NCBI GenBank assembly: GCA_016617855.1
Contig: JAECUM010003179.1
Coordinates: 1-64,000, forward strand
DNA length: 64,000 nucleotides
Source of the DNA: Megalonaias nervosa
Lineage: Eukaryota; Mollusca; Bivalvia; Unionida; Unionidae
Direction: 5' to 3'
Shown here: positions 12,237-24,600 of the stretch, in pieces
Numbering within the stretch: the first letter of the stretch is position 1
Layout: the number at the start of each line of letters is the position of its first letter
Translations under genes and position numbers: made by a program
Notes under the pieces: model-generated
What the model was told of the DNA's origin: nothing
Database searches by the model: none
The model's input: the letters and a program-made list of their open reading frames with translations, nothing else

Positions 12237-12391
12237 GTTTTATATTGACAAGGATGATGAAAAGAAAGTGTTTGTTGTCAATGCTAGCCTGAAATTATGT
12301 GTAGAACCAGGGAATTGTATCTGGAATGGTGCCATTGTAGAAAAGATGGAGATTCCTATCCCAGTTTGCAATGAAGATTTCAAATTGCCAG
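12237..12391 (+). CDS. Exon C1: C-type part of module 1
   Basis: 1 nt (completing R), 51 codons, 1 nt. Acceptor tgtctttcag, donor gtaagc. Reads F-Y-I-D-K-D-D-E-K-K at the start, then alternating hydrophobic residues and cysteines in L-K-L-C, P-G-N-C and I-P-V-C, ending F-K-L-P. It is the typical C layout: hydrophobic strand, short C-x(5)-C loop, and P-x-C near the end. N-A-S is a potential glycosylation site. Confidence 0.9.
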
Positions 12392-12689
12392 GTAAGCCAA
12401 TCTGACACATCACTCTTTAAGAAATGTAATCCAGGGTTTGTCTGAAAATGGTTTAGACTTCCATGAAAACTTAGAAATTGGGTTTGTCATTTTATTTTGG
12501 TTGAAATTAACTTCATCCTTTTATAATGTTTAATAATGTAAATTTTAAAGTTCATTTTTCAGCTTGAAATATTTTGCCAGTTGTAGTGTCCATGTTTTGA
12601 TAAAGAAGTTCATGCACACCATTATAATAAAAAAAATATAGCAAGTGTTGCAAAAGTCTGTAATCCCAAATGTTACTATATTTGTCAAA

Positions 12690-13500
12690 ACCTCTCTATT
12701 GGACCTTTGCAAATTCAAAAAGTCTTGAACAGTTCCTGTCAAATTTCAGAGTATGTTCAGTGAAATCAAAATCTCTTTGTGTGCCTCTATATCCCTGTAT
12801 ACAGATTGTTTGAAGGATGGAAACATGCTTTGTAGATCCCATTGCAACACTCCATGGCACCATCTTGATCTGGTTGTGGCAATAAGCCTCCATTTCTACT
12901 GCAGAAATTACAGCAAATTATACTAATATCTTTCAACTACATTGAGACCTATTAAAAGAAAACAAATTTTAACATCTTTTGGGATTCCCTTTCCACACTG
13001 AGAACCTTGCAAATCCTTAGTAAATGTGAGTATCCTTTAATATCCTGAATCTGGCAGAAACAGGATTTAGAATCTGGAAAAAGTATTCTGTGCTGTTGGC
13101 TACTTTGCAGTATTTGTATTAAGGGTAATAAAAGTACAGATAAAGCAGCCAAAGCTGCCCTGCATTTACCTGTTTGGAAGATTCCATATCCTGATTCAAG
13201 ATAGAGTTGTTCTTCATACTTGGTAAAGTATATGGAATTAAAACTCCATAAAGAAGCTTAAGAACATGAAACCTATCATCAGAGACTGGCATCGCTCATA
13301 CAGAAGAAAATCTGAAAAATAATGCGTCTTTGTGCTAATTGCATATTGGGAACATATACAAGCAAAAATTTCTGATGCTAGCTCAGTGATAAAACAGTAT
13401 AGTATTATACCACCAGAGCAGTTAAAACATTTTGACCATGTTCTATATTTTTTGTCTTTAGGTGTTATTTTATTTACACATTTCAGAACTTTCAACATCT
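12690..13500 (+). mobile_element. Decayed RNase H-bearing LINE fragment
   Basis: In shifting plus frames one reads Y-T-D-C-L-K-D-G-N near 12800 (compare the Y-T-D-G-S motif of RNase H), A-S-I-S-T-A-E-I-T-A near 12890, and K-G-N-K-S-T-D-K-A-A-K-A-A-L near 13120. The same chain occurs at 25290-26120. Many stops and shifts show it is a fossil. It lies in intron C1/D1a (12392-13740). Confidence 0.65.
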
Positions 13501-13740
13501 TTATCTTTTAACTTTCATCATTTAGCAGCTCATTTTATATTTATCAGGAAAGCAATATCTTCCAAGACTTGCGTGCAGTTCCTTACAGTTAAAGGTTTAG
13601 AGCTTGACCTCTAATTAGCATCATATAGCTAGTATTGTGCTGATGTGTTATTAAACACTACTACTACTACTACTACCACGTTCCAGTTCTAATAGAAGTA
13701 AGATTCATCTCATTATATTCACCAAAATTTTTTGTTTCAG

Positions 13741-13829
13741 CATTAACTTTTGAAGGCATGAAAAATGCTGTTGGTGGAGCTCTGACTGAAGAAGCCTTTA
13801 ACTTGCTTCTAGAAGCACTTGGGATTAAA
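13741..13829 (+). CDS. Exon D1a: first half of the D part of module 1
   Basis: 2 nt (G+CA, alanine), 29 codons, phase-0 end. Acceptor tttgtttcag, donor gtaagc. Reads L-T-F-E-G-M-K-N-A-V ... F-N-L-L-L-E-A-L-G-I-K, an amphipathic helix closing in L-G-I. It is shorter than D2-D6. The internal phase-0 intron after L-G-I-K is at the same place, within one codon, as in module 0. Confidence 0.83.
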
Positions 13830-14547
13830 GTAAGCTTGTGTCTCATTTGACCGAAAGAAAATTTAGTTATTTTCATAATTATGTAATATTGTGAATTCAT
13901 AATTTCCATGGAGTACCAGTTTTCATGGATTTTGTGCTTGCTGCAAACCATAGATTTAAAGACCCAAGATAAAATGATGATTGTTTTGAAACTATAGAAC
14001 CTCATTTTCAAGCCAGTTAACATTTTAATTAGTAACTTCATGACACCATTTGCTGAACAAGATAATTTTTTATGTTAATTGACATCATTAACAGAGTTCA
14101 CTGTGTGGCTGATTTAGAATAAATGTAAATTAGCAAAGTCTGTTTTACTTTTTGTTTACATATTTGTTCATTTAAATCTATTTTTCAGCATAGAATATTT
14201 GTTCATGCAATACAGGTTCAGAATACTGTACAGTGTTATTATTGACCACCAGAAGAACAAGTTACCCACCAGGCAGTAAATATTATTCATATATAGTGGA
14301 AATTATTGCAAAATGAATCTGTAGGAAGATTTTGTTGACTTTTCATATCAGTAATAATGCTAAATAAGTGCAAATTTATGAAGACAGACCTTACAGAGGC
14401 ACTGTTAACTGTGTGTGTAAGGCAGAGCCAAACTTGATCATGCAAAACAGGGTCAGAATACAGAGGGACCTTATAATGAGGGTTAACAAGCAGTATTAGA
14501 GTAAAATTAGCCTGCCCAGTATTTGTTATTGTGCACTGTTGGTGTTA

Positions 14548-14719
14548 GGTGGGCTCTGCCAATGTGGGTACATGAGAAAACTTGCCAGTAGTTTCTCATG
14601 GGTCGGTGGTTCTTTCCAGGGTTTTCCTGGGTTCTTCCTCCACCATTTGTACTAGCAGCCATGTATAGCCTATCTTGTGCTGAAAAATGGCATTAAACCC
14701 TATAACAATAACAACAACA
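14548..14719 (+). mobile_element. SINE copy, 5'-truncated, with 13-bp target duplication
   Basis: Body shared with the full copy at 16196-16447 (gagaaa-cttgccagtag, gggtcggtggttcttt, ttcttcctccac, gccatgtatagcctatcttg, ggcattaaaccc) and an (AAC)n tail. ACTGTTGGTGTTA flanks both sides (14535-14547, 14720-14732). The tRNA-like head is missing. Confidence 0.85.
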
Positions 14720-15200
14720 ACTGTTGGTGTTAAACATATGTAATCTGTGGTTCTGATTATAATCTAGATTGTTTCTCATAATAACAAGTTTATTCAATGA
14801 TTATTATACGTTATCTTGATTTTTCACTTTTCTGTCAGATATTATTTTGAATTGTGTGCCTTTTATTTACTGATATTACAGTGGATAATGTAATAAAAAG
14901 ATAAGAAATTATTAAATCATTTACCTGTAAACCACCCAGTATTACCAATAATTGTAAGAATATTTTATTCTACTGTGTATCCAGCATATTTTATGTGAGC
15001 AGCAATTAAAATGCAGATTTTTAAATAATTTATGGATAAAGCTAAATTTCATATTTCAGATATTGTTTTTCAGTTCATTCCACAGCAACATGCAGCTTTG
15101 AATCAGCTTTCTTGTGATCAGTGCTGTAATATTTTCTTTGAGAGGCTTAAACTGATACACCACTTCATTGTTGTTGCCAAACACTATGTCTGCTGCTTCA

Positions 15201-15210
15201 TAATAATAAC

Positions 15211-15255
<45 letters not shown>

Positions 15256-15580
15256 GACTTTATTTAGAGAAGGTATCTCAATTAGTTACAGAACTAATCT
15301 ACCTTGAGACCTTCTATCTGTTATGTACAATATATACAGTATATACAACATAATGTGAAGAATCTGGCTTGACACTAAATAATTAAGTGATTTTAAAAGT
15401 CAAAGTATCAAGCCTGGAACACATGCACAGGCATCTGTGAATGCATAACATAAACATATATAAATATAAAATATCATCCTGCATTAAAAAATTCATCCGT
15501 GAAAATGATGCAAAATTATAGAGAAGCAGGCGGTATTTATTGTATTAGAACTGTTCAATTTTCTAAAGAATTCATCCATT
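15201..15580 (-). mobile_element. 3' end of the (TTA)n-tailed LINE, reverse orientation
   Basis: An (AAT)n run at about 15201-15254 is followed by sequence nearly identical to 8300-8600. 5'-truncated. Located in intron D1a/D1b (13830-15922). A TA-rich tract lies at 15810-15832. Confidence 0.72.
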
Positions 15581-15922
15581 TGAGACACTGATTATGAAAA
15601 GAATGACCTCTGAATTATTTGTGTTCACTCCAGATGTTCTCAAAATGGAGATGTCCGGTTGCATGAATTACACCACTATTGCAGGATTATACAAAATGTT
15701 TGGTAACTGGTTCTGTTCAGTAACTGGTTCCCATGGACTGACAGTGAAAAGTTTAGTGTTCACAAATGTATGAAAATATAATTACCCATGAAAATGAAAG
15801 AAGCAGTATCTATATATCTATATATATATATAAGGAAAAATATGTAATTTTCTTTGTTATCTATGAAAATGTTTACATTGCCCCACAAGCTCTTCAGAAT
15901 TTCAATTTTATTTTGTCTGTAG

Positions 15923-15968
15923 AAATACTTCTCTGAAGGTGAATGTGTGCTACAAGAGCCTCCTGAAG
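15923..15968 (+). CDS. Exon D1b: second half of the D part of module 1
   Basis: 15 codons plus 1 nt. Acceptor ttttgtctgtag, donor gtatgt. Reads K-Y-F-S-E-G-E-C-V-L-Q-E-P-P-E, aligning with the Y-L-L-x-P-P-C region of D2-D6 and keeping its cysteine, but lacking the W-x-N ending. Its phase-1 end joins G+GA of A2 to give glycine. Confidence 0.75.
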
Positions 15969-16195
15969 GTATGTTGTTTTACAATATTAATAGCTCAGTG
16001 TGCCAAATTATTTATCTGCCCTTGTTAATTCTTGTGCACTATTTGTATCACATTTTGAAGATACAGCACTCTCTCTTTATAATGCTGTTTTTAAATGCCA
16101 TAAATGTGAGAAGCACTAGACTTGAGGAAGCCTTATATTGAGAGATCTGTCAACAATTTTCACAAGTGGCAAAGATATGAATCATTATTCAGATT

Positions 16196-16447
16196 GGGGC
16201 CCCGAGTGGCCGAGTGGTCTAAAGCGCTCTCCATTATGGATCACTGCCATCTCACCTCTGTCTGCGTGGGTTCGAGTCTCGGGCTCGGCCAATGTGGTTA
16301 TGTGAGAAAGCTTGCCGGTAGCTTCTCGTGGGTCGGTGGTTCTTTCCGGGTTCTCCCGGGTTCTTCCTCCACCATTAATACTGGCCGCCATGTATAGCCT
16401 ATCTTGTGCTGAAAAATGGCATTAAACCCTATAACAACAACAACAAC
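16196..16447 (+). mobile_element. Full-length tRNA-derived SINE with 12-bp target duplication
   Basis: Head GGGGCCCCGAGTGGCCGAGT with A-box (TGGCCGAGTGG) and B-box (GGTTCGAGTC) like a tRNA, then a conserved body, and tail ggcattaaaccctataac followed by (AAC)n. ATTATTCAGATT occurs at 16184-16195 and again at 16448-16459. The head is not a functional tRNA gene because the acceptor side runs straight into SINE body. Located in intron D1b/A2 (15969-17349); the rest of that intron shows nothing further. Confidence 0.92.
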
Positions 16448-17349
16448 ATTATTCAGATTTTTGTTTTATATTTTGCTCAGAAATATTGGCTAGCAATACG
16501 TATAACAGATTGAAGTAGCAGATTTCTTCCTGTATCCTGCATGATAATACCAGCTGTTTTATTTATGTCTTGCTGTGTTTTGTGTATATTCACACAGAAA
16601 ATATCAGAAGTAATATAATTCATCTTCCTAACATAAAATTGAAGAACAAATTGTATGCCAATTTATTCTATTTGAACAGAGTTTATCTGTATGTAAGGTG
16701 ACCATACTTAACCACTAGATTATTCAAGTGTCTAAAAGTAGCTCAAACAATTCTTGGCTGTAATGTTATTATTGCAGCCATGAAAATATTTATCTTATTT
16801 CATTCCAGTGAATTGTCACAATTATTTCACTAGGAAATCCAGTAATTCAGGGCCTAGCATAAAATGAAGTGAAATAGTTTATGTTACTAAGATGACCAAT
16901 TATTATGGGATCCTTGAGCATGCCTGCATTATAAGAGGGCATCAGTATATTGAGGGACCTTATAGTGAGGGAGCACAGTAGTATAAATCATGGTTACTGT
17001 TACCTGTCTATTTTGTCATTTTAATTGTGAATTTTGTTTATACCAATAACTTGATCAATTTGTGTTATACTGGGAAGATCTAGATCAAGTTATTTTGACC
17101 ATTCTCCAACATTTTAAAATAGGATTATGGCCCTTGTTTGACTTGTTTGCACATTGTTGGTTGGAGCATCCATACTGTATTGACACATATCTGGTTAAGA
17201 GCAAGAAGTTGTACAGTTTAAGTAAATTTATTATGAACATGTCAATTACATTATAGACCACTCTCCAAATGAATAAAGCCATTATGAATTAACTGGCTAA
17301 ATTGGCAATAATTGTATATGATGAAAACTTTATTCTCATTCTTTTACAG

Positions 17350-17601
17350 GATGTCCATGGAATCTAACATCATTTCTCGCAAAATTACCAAAGTCCTTGA
17401 AGAATGTTGCATTGTGTCAGATGCCAGATAATTGTTTTGGCCTGCAGTGCTGTCTTAACTTTACCATTCCTGTTCCATTCAGTAGTCTGGTTGTACAACG
17501 ATACATCCCTTTCTGGTTTAAACTGGATCCATGTGACTTCTTTATTGACATGGCATTTGGTCCACATAGATTCAGTGAACGCTTTATAACACTGGACTGG
17601 G
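17350..17601 (+). CDS. Exon A2: A-type part of module 2
   Basis: 2 nt, 83 codons, 1 nt. Acceptor cttttacag, donor gtacgt. It has all six A-type cysteines: C-P-W-N-L-T, A-L-C, D-N-C, Q-C-C and D-P-C, and ends T-L-D-W-G. It is the longest A exon because of extra residues between C-C and the last cysteine. N-L-T is a potential glycosylation site. Confidence 0.92.
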
Positions 17602-17780
17602 GTACGTAACTGTACTGTAATGGGTAATGTCTTTACAGCTCTAAAAGATCTACTTATGGCAGATACAATTGGAGCATATTCGATTTTTTAAAGTTAGAGT
17701 TTTTAGACCATAGACAGAATGCTAGTTTATTTCACAGTTGGACATGATACAATTGTTGTGAATGTCTGCAGATTGTCTTA

Positions 17781-17971
17781 GGGCTATTCCATTTAAACAT
17801 ACATGGTACCTACGGAAAGCACTTTTTTTTTTTTAAATATATGCTAGGGTACGCAGATTACCCAAAAAGTTCTTATGAAAACAATACAAAATTCTAAATG
17901 CATCTGTGGGTGACTATTCTAAATTACAAGTGCCTTCCCTGGATCCCACATATATTTTACTGGAACAGCCC
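17781..17971. mobile_element. 191-bp MITE with GGGCTGTTCC-type ends and TTA duplication
   Basis: Left GGGCTATTCCATTTAAACAT and right ATATTTTACTGGAACAGCCC are imperfect inverted repeats. TTA flanks both ends (17778-17780, 17972-17974). Termini match the large elements at 1637 and 50642. Confidence 0.88.
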
Positions 17972-18921
17972 TTATTGATAATGAAAATTTTAAGAATTAA
18001 TTTTATAAATTGCCAGCTTTTACTTGCTGACCAACAATGTCGTAATATTATATAGTAGTTTGTATAAAGTTTGTTTAAAGCATCTTAATTTCTGCCTTAG
18101 TGTTGTCCAAAATTTGACTATCCTTCAAGGTTGTGACAGAATTTCCTTTCAGCATTGTGGTTGATAAGTGTCCTTCAGGTCAAAAGCTAAGGTCAAATTG
18201 TAGAGATCTGTCCTAACATTTTAGAATGCTGTTTACCTACATTCAAGATAATTTCAACATGCAAGTATTGTGCCATATTTCTCTATTCAGTCAAATGTTA
18301 TCACATTATTCCACATCTGTAGTGCCAAATTGTAGATATTTCCATGAATAGCCATGACAGCTAAAGTTCACTTAGCACATTGTAAATATACTTTTTTACA
18401 ACTCATTTCATGAAAGTCGTAAAATAAAAAGTGAAAAAATTCTAAATTAAATTATCATGTGCATCATATAATAGTGCAACACAATTTTTTTTTCAAGATT
18501 TTTTTTTATTGAGTCTAAAGTTCCAGAAGATATACTATTCACTATTCCATTTATTGTATGAGTAGATATTAGAAGTAAACTCAGAAAGTTAAATTGGAGA
18601 AAATCAACTGGTATGGGTCAGACAGATCCATTCATCTTAAATAAATATGCTAGCCTGATATTGTTACTTCATCTCTTATATACATAATTAATGAAAGCAT
18701 TGCTATGGGAATCTTCCCATATTGGCTAAAAGTAGCAAAGGTTATGTCTGTTATAATGAGGGTTACATATCAAATCCAGATACAGCCAAACTTGTTGACA
18801 GCAGCCACCCATGAGAAAAGGCAAAAGTGGCCTTTGTAGACAGGTGACCTCAGAACTTTTCAAGGCAGATTTAGCTCTGAAACGTAGTTCTTGACAGATT
18901 TATGTATTTTGAACCGAATAA

Positions 18922-18952
<31 letters not shown>

Positions 18953-19087
18953 GTTGTTTCACATGCATTATTATTATTCCATTAGTATTATATTACCAAA
19001 TACATGTACTTAATTATGCTATTTAGCAAAAAGAAAAATAACAAAATTTTTTGACTTGGCAAAGACAAGATGTTTTGTTTTCTCTCC

Positions 19088-20814
19088 ATGGTTCCCACGC
19101 TACCGGAAAATTGGGAAAAAGTTGGGAGAAATGATAATTTTGTCCTGACTGAAAAGTCCTTGAATGTTGCAAATATTGATGAAAGTCTGGAAAAACCCAG
19201 GAATTTTCTGCCACCACTTGAAACTCGAAACAATTACATAATTGAGTTGTAACTTAACTGATCATGAGTTGAATTTATCGAGATCTGACCAGAATATTCA
19301 GAGGTGGGTTTTGTTGTATCACGTGACTACAATTTTGACATGTGCTCTCTGCTTGATGAATCTGACTGGCTAGATTGCTATGACAGCAACAGGTTTCTTG
19401 TCATTGTTCTCAGAATAAATATGTTGACAATTATATGTTTCTTCATTTTTTTACAAAAGGTATCTGACTTTCATTTAACAAATTTTTGTATAACATTAAA
19501 AAGGAGTTTGTTGTTGATATCACGTGACTGTTTGACTTAAAATGTTGTTGTTTGAGATTTGTGAAGTTATGTGACTAGTTATGCATATGGTGAATACCGG
19601 GTCAGGTTCCATCTATGCTGTAGTTTTGTCTAGTCCATCAGCAGATTAAAGACATAATGAATATAGTACTCGCCATTTCTGAGAAAATAAAACCATTTTC
19701 CTTTTGATTTCATGCAGGTATGAGTTGATATAACATCACTTAAATTTGCTAGGCCCACTGGTAAGCGACTACCATCAGTCGCTACTGCACAGTGGTGGCA
19801 AATTTCAAATTTCAACATGTAATTGCTGACCCCACACCCCATCTTAAATGTCAAAATGTGACAAATGGGGTGGGAATATTCAGAGGAAATCTGTATTAGA
19901 AAACGGACTGCTATTCGTTTTAAGCCAAATTTGTTGTCCAAAATGTAGAATCTCTGAGCTGAACTTTGGCTCGAAACAACTACACAGTGGCATGTAGTTT
20001 GAAGCATTGGTTTCAGATCTTAAATAGGACACAGGAGAAATGGGAAATTGTCATCCCTTGTATTATATATTAAACAGCGATACGAGCCCCTGTATCAATA
20101 CAGGTTTGGGGACTGGTTTATCGAATTACAAGAAGACATGATTTTACAGAAAATTCAGTTCTTGTTTATACAACAAAATATAATTTTGAAGGTCTTTTGT
20201 CAAAATTTAAATCAACCCTTTTGTAAATGTTTTTTAAATGATGGATTTTAAACCAAATCCTCTTAAAGGGTTTAGGTTGTTTGAAAAATTTTGTTTGGGT
20301 TTTATTGGTACAGATTAATTGAGGGTTAAACTTTTTTCATTACAAGATAAGATTCTAATACTTTGCATTTATTGTTTTTTCACACTGTGATATGAAAAGT
20401 TTATATTGTATAACATGCATATATATTGCACTAGAATTCCTAAGAATTAAGGTTTGAAAGGAAACAAAACTAATTTATGTTCATTATGTTGTTTCCATGT
20501 AGCAACATAATGCAGGTCAGCAAAGTAAAGTTAGAATTTTTATTCCATACATTGAAATGACTTTGCATGCCAGTTTATAGGAATATATTCAAACTTGTTT
20601 TGTGTGATACATTTTATGGTTTTGCACACGATCATCTTTTCTGACTTAGATGGTTTGGAGTGTCTTGAAATAGGAACATCTTTAGATTGAGAAAATGCAT
20701 GTTTTATAATCTAAAATATTCTTTAATACCATTCAGTAATGGTCATGTCTGAACCTTGAAAAAATTTCATCCTGGAAAAACCCAAATTTATCTTTAGAAA
20801 AGCGTGGGAACCAT
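19088..20814. mobile_element. hAT-like DNA element with ATGGTTCCCACGC termini
   Basis: ATGGTTCCCACGCT at the left and AGCGTGGGAACCAT at the right form a 14-bp perfect inverted repeat 1.7 kb apart. Flanks TTCTCTCC (19080-19087) and GTCTCTCC (20815-20822) match at 7 of 8 bases, as for hAT. A minus-strand frame at 19630-20007 (125 residues, C-H-H-C motif) is open but unrecognised. Parts also resemble 28890-30610, so this is a repeat family. Confidence 0.65.
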
Positions 20815-21189
20815 GTCTCTCCTGTAGAGAAATAACTGGGTGCATTTATAAGTAGTACCGGACTCTGCTTGTCATTGAATGTCTCATAAAATCAGTCTGA
20901 TAATTTAAATACATCCCCATCAAATCAAGAAAACTTCAAATGTATACATGCACTCATTTATACATCTCTCTTTCTCATATGCAAGCACTTTTTTCTTTTT
21001 ATCAGTAGAAATAAATAAAATTAATAATTGACAGCTTACCCATTGTGAAACACATTAGAGACTTTTTTTGTCAGATCTGTTGGTATAATTAGGCATCAAA
21101 CTGTGTTCACACTCAAACTCACCAAGATCAGCAACACAGCTTTTGTTTGCGACCTTTGATGATTAGGTAATGAAAAGGTAACTTAATGA

Positions 21190-21985
21190 GGTTATCATTG
21201 GTAGTATCTACATGATTATCATTAGTAGTATCTACATGGTTATCATTAATAGTATCTACATGGTTATCATTACTAGTATCTACATGGTTATCATTAGTAG
21301 TATCTACATGGTTATCATTACTAGTATCTACATGGTTATCATTAGTAGTATCTACATGGTTATCATTACTAGTATCTACATGGCTATCATTAGTAGTATC
21401 TACATGGTTATCATTACTAGTATCTACATGGTTATCATTACTAGTATCTACATGGTTATCATTAGTAGTATCTACATGGTTATCATTACTAGTATCTACA
21501 TGGTTATCATTAGTAGTATCTACATGGTTATCATTACTAGTATCTACATGGTTATCATTACTAGTATCTACATGGTTATCATTAGTAGTATCTACATGGT
21601 TATCATTACTAGTATCTACATGGTTATCATTAGTAGTATCTACATGGTTATCATCAGTAGTATCTACATGGTTATCATCAATAGTATCTACATGGTTATC
21701 ATCAGTAGTATCTACATGGTTATCATCACTAGTATCTACATGGTTATCATCAGTAGTATCTACATGGTTATCATCACTAGTATCTACATGGTTATCATCA
21801 GTAGTATCTACATGGTTATCATCAGTAGTATCTACATGGTTATCATCAGTAGTATCTACATGGTTATCATCAATAGTATCTACATGGTTATCATCAATAG
21901 TATCTACATGGTTATCATCAGTAGTATCTACATGGTTATCATCAATAGTATCTACATGGTTATCATTAGTAGTATCTACATGATT
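21190..21985 (+). repeat. 24-bp minisatellite, about 33 copies, with higher-order structure
   Basis: Unit GGTTATCATTAGTAGTATCTACAT. Two-base variants (AGTAGT, ACTAGT, AATAGT) follow an ordered pattern: 21361-21480 and 21481-21600 are the same 120-bp five-unit block apart from one base. The second part of the array (about 21650-21960) carries CATCA instead of CATTA. A 270-residue open frame over it is an artefact of the 24-bp period. Confidence 0.97.
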
Positions 21986-22529
21986 AGTCTGACTTTCCCC
22001 TGTCCCTTCTCATGTCACTTGTGATACTTTGACATTTATGTTGGTGTGTTGGGTCAGAGTCAGTTGCCTATAGAAATGTTCGATTTGCCACCACCATGCG
22101 GTGGTGGCATAGCATAAGGTAACCACTTACCAGCAGGCTTAGAAAACTTAAACGATATTACATCAAGTCATATCTGCATGAAATTGATAGGATAATAATT
22201 TATTTCCTGGGAAATTGTGAATATTATAATCGTAATGTATTTAATCTGCTGACAGTTGAGATGAAACTACAGGTTGATGAAATTTTACCAGGTACTTGCC
22301 ATTTGCATTTCTAGTCCCATGACAACACAAATCTCCAACCTACTTGTTAATGACATCCAAGGTTCAATGGCCATGTGATATCAACAGTAAACCCCCTTTC
22401 TAATGTTGTGCAAAATTATGAAAATAATAAACTTGCATACTGTTTGTAAACGAATGAACAAACACATAATTCTGAAGACATTATTTGGAGAACAAGGACC
22501 AGAATGGATGGATGGATGGACGGACATAG

Positions 22530-22560
<31 letters not shown>

Positions 22561-22643
22561 AGTCAGAAGAAATTTGATTGAAAGTATTATTGAAAGGATG
22601 AATAAACTTAAAAAAAGAACATAAAAAATTTATCGTAACTTCT

Positions 22644-22976
22644 GCTCTTGTGGCCTAAGCGGTTGGAACATTTGCATTGGATGTGAGAGGTTGCAGGTTC
22701 AAACCCCAGTCGAGTCATAGCCTAATACTTATAAAAATGGTACTTGCAGCTGCATCATTTGGCGCTCAGCATTAAGAAGTCAGTGTTAGGACTGGTCAGC
22801 CTGGTGTCAGGATAATGTGACTGGGTGGGACATTATGCTACATGTCTATGGCATGATGCCACAGTACTAGACATCACTATAAAGTGCCACACTTCAGACA
22901 ATAAGCGACATGACTGAAAAATTGTTAAAGCTGTGTAAAAAATCTAAAATACACACACACACACACACACACACAC
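22644..22976 (+). mobile_element. Second tRNA-derived SINE family with (CA)n tail
   Basis: Head GCTCTTGTGGCCTAAGCGGT with a B-box GGTTCAAACCCC, then a body containing gtgactgggtgggacattat, cactataaagt and atgactgaaaaattgtt, ending in (AC)n at 22954-22976. I recall this body layout from molluscan SINEs. No clear target duplication was found. Confidence 0.72.
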
Positions 22977-23498
22977 TTATTGTAATTTGCTCTTGGAAAC
23001 ACCATACAAAATTCTGTTTGACATGACTGAGTACAGGTTAGAATTCTATGAGTCTGTATTAATGTTCAAATCAAAGAAAATAGTCAACATATTTGCATAA
23101 CATCTTTTGTATCAAGTCAGAAAACTATGCCAAGGAACTTAATTGTATCAGGAGCAAAGAATTAACTACTAGCATGATTGCCAAAAACAAGACATCAAAA
23201 ATCGTTCACTTTGGAGGTGTTTATTGAAATAAACTTTCCCATAAAACATTAAATGAGAAACAAATCTATATGCCTCTGAAAACAATTGACAATTATCTCA
23301 AAAGTAATTTTCATTGTTAGTTTTGAAATGCATGTACTCCAATTATTCTCTTCATGTGTTTTATCAATACAATGTGCTAGATGTACTTAATGTACTAGCA
23401 TGCTTTGTTATACATTTTGTGTTTACAATAGTTTGTTCATCCTAAGGGCATCTGGGGAGAATATTATATTTAAAATGAGTTACCCTCATGAAACAAAG

Positions 23499-23543
<45 letters not shown>

Positions 23544-24048
23544 GTTATTATTAAAATTATTATTATTATTATTAAAAGTGTCCCATGTTCAAAGTGAGGT
23601 CACCTTATACTGAAGACTGTATGATTATTAAGTTACTGTATAGGGACACAAAAATAGGATGTCTTATGATAGGAAACTATACTATAAAATTGATTTCCCA
23701 TGAGTCAAAAGTCAACTAAGCTCTAATGTAAATATTAAACAAGTTTGATTTAAAAATGGGATCTGTTTAATGAGATTCATGATCATGACTATGTTATGAG
23801 AGCTTTTATTATTTTTGGACAGTTTGCAACAAGGTCCCGTTGCCCATACTTTTATGTGTAATGACCCTTGGATATGATATTCAACTAAGAGAAGCTAAAG
23901 AAAATACATAACAGATAATAGTTTTTAATGATATTGAATTGCTTGGACCTTTAGTTATATAAAAACAAATTTTTCTTGCAGTTAATTAGTCTTAACATTT
24001 CAAAGTTACCATTCTTAAAGTTATATTTCATTTTAATTTAATTTTCAG

Positions 24049-24094
24049 GTGAGGAACACGTACTGACTCTGGCAGATGGTGCTATTCAGATCAA
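24049..24094 (+). CDS. Exon B2: short B-type exon of module 2
   Basis: 46 nt: 2 nt, 14 codons, 2 nt. Acceptor attttcag, donor gtaagt. Reads G-E-E-H-V-L-T-L-A-D-G-A-I-Q-I-K across the junctions, like B1. Phase 2 at the end agrees with the single A that opens C2. Confidence 0.85.
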
Positions 24095-24124
24095 GTAAGT
24101 AGTGTTTATTTATTTCACATGTGT

Positions 24125-24600
24125 ATTCATGAGATGCTTGATGAATTGAAAAATGTAACATACAATGAGTGACACACTGTATTAATCATTTTAAATAGAA
24201 TGACTTGAAAAATGTAACATGCAATGAGTACTATTTGTATTTATTCAGTGTCTTGAAAAATGTAACACACAATTAGTGACACACTGTATTAATCATTTTA
24301 AATAGAATGACTTGAAAAATGTAACATGCAATGAGTATTATTTGTATTTATTCAGTGTCTTGAAAAATGTAACATACAGTGACTGACAGACTGTATTAAT
24401 CAGTTTAACTAGAATGACATGCAAAATGAGTGACAGACTGTATTAATCAGTTTAACTAGAATGACTTGAAAAATGTAACATACAATGAGTGACAGACTGT
24501 ATTAATCAGTTTAACTAGAATGACTTGAAAAATGTAACATACAATGAGTGACAGACTGTATTAATGAGTTTAACTAGAATGACTTGCAAAATGTATCTGT
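24125..24600 (+). repeat. About 60-bp minisatellite starting just after exon B2
   Basis: Irregular repeats of TGACTTGAAAAATGTAACAT joined to (A/G)CAATGAGTGACAGACTGTATTAAT-type text. Several deletions and one alternative sub-unit make the period uneven. Confidence 0.85.

Larger units (their letters stand above)
17602..24048. other. 6.4-kb intron A2/B2, rich in elements
   Basis: Holds a MITE (17781-17971), a hAT-like element (19088-20814), a 24-bp minisatellite (21190-21985), a segment at about 22080-22260 that is the inverted relative of 19620-19810, a second SINE (22644-22976) and trinucleotide runs at 18926-18952, 22532-22560 and 23501-23543. Confidence 0.7.

Noticed and set aside
16196..16270. 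Possible tRNA gene
   Set aside because: A- and B-boxes are present but the sequence continues into a SINE body bounded by a 12-bp target duplication. The same applies to 29600-29671 and 22644-22715.
21212..22024. 270-residue open frame of an eight-residue repeat
   Set aside because: It is a direct consequence of a 24-bp minisatellite in an intron, with no splice or coding context.
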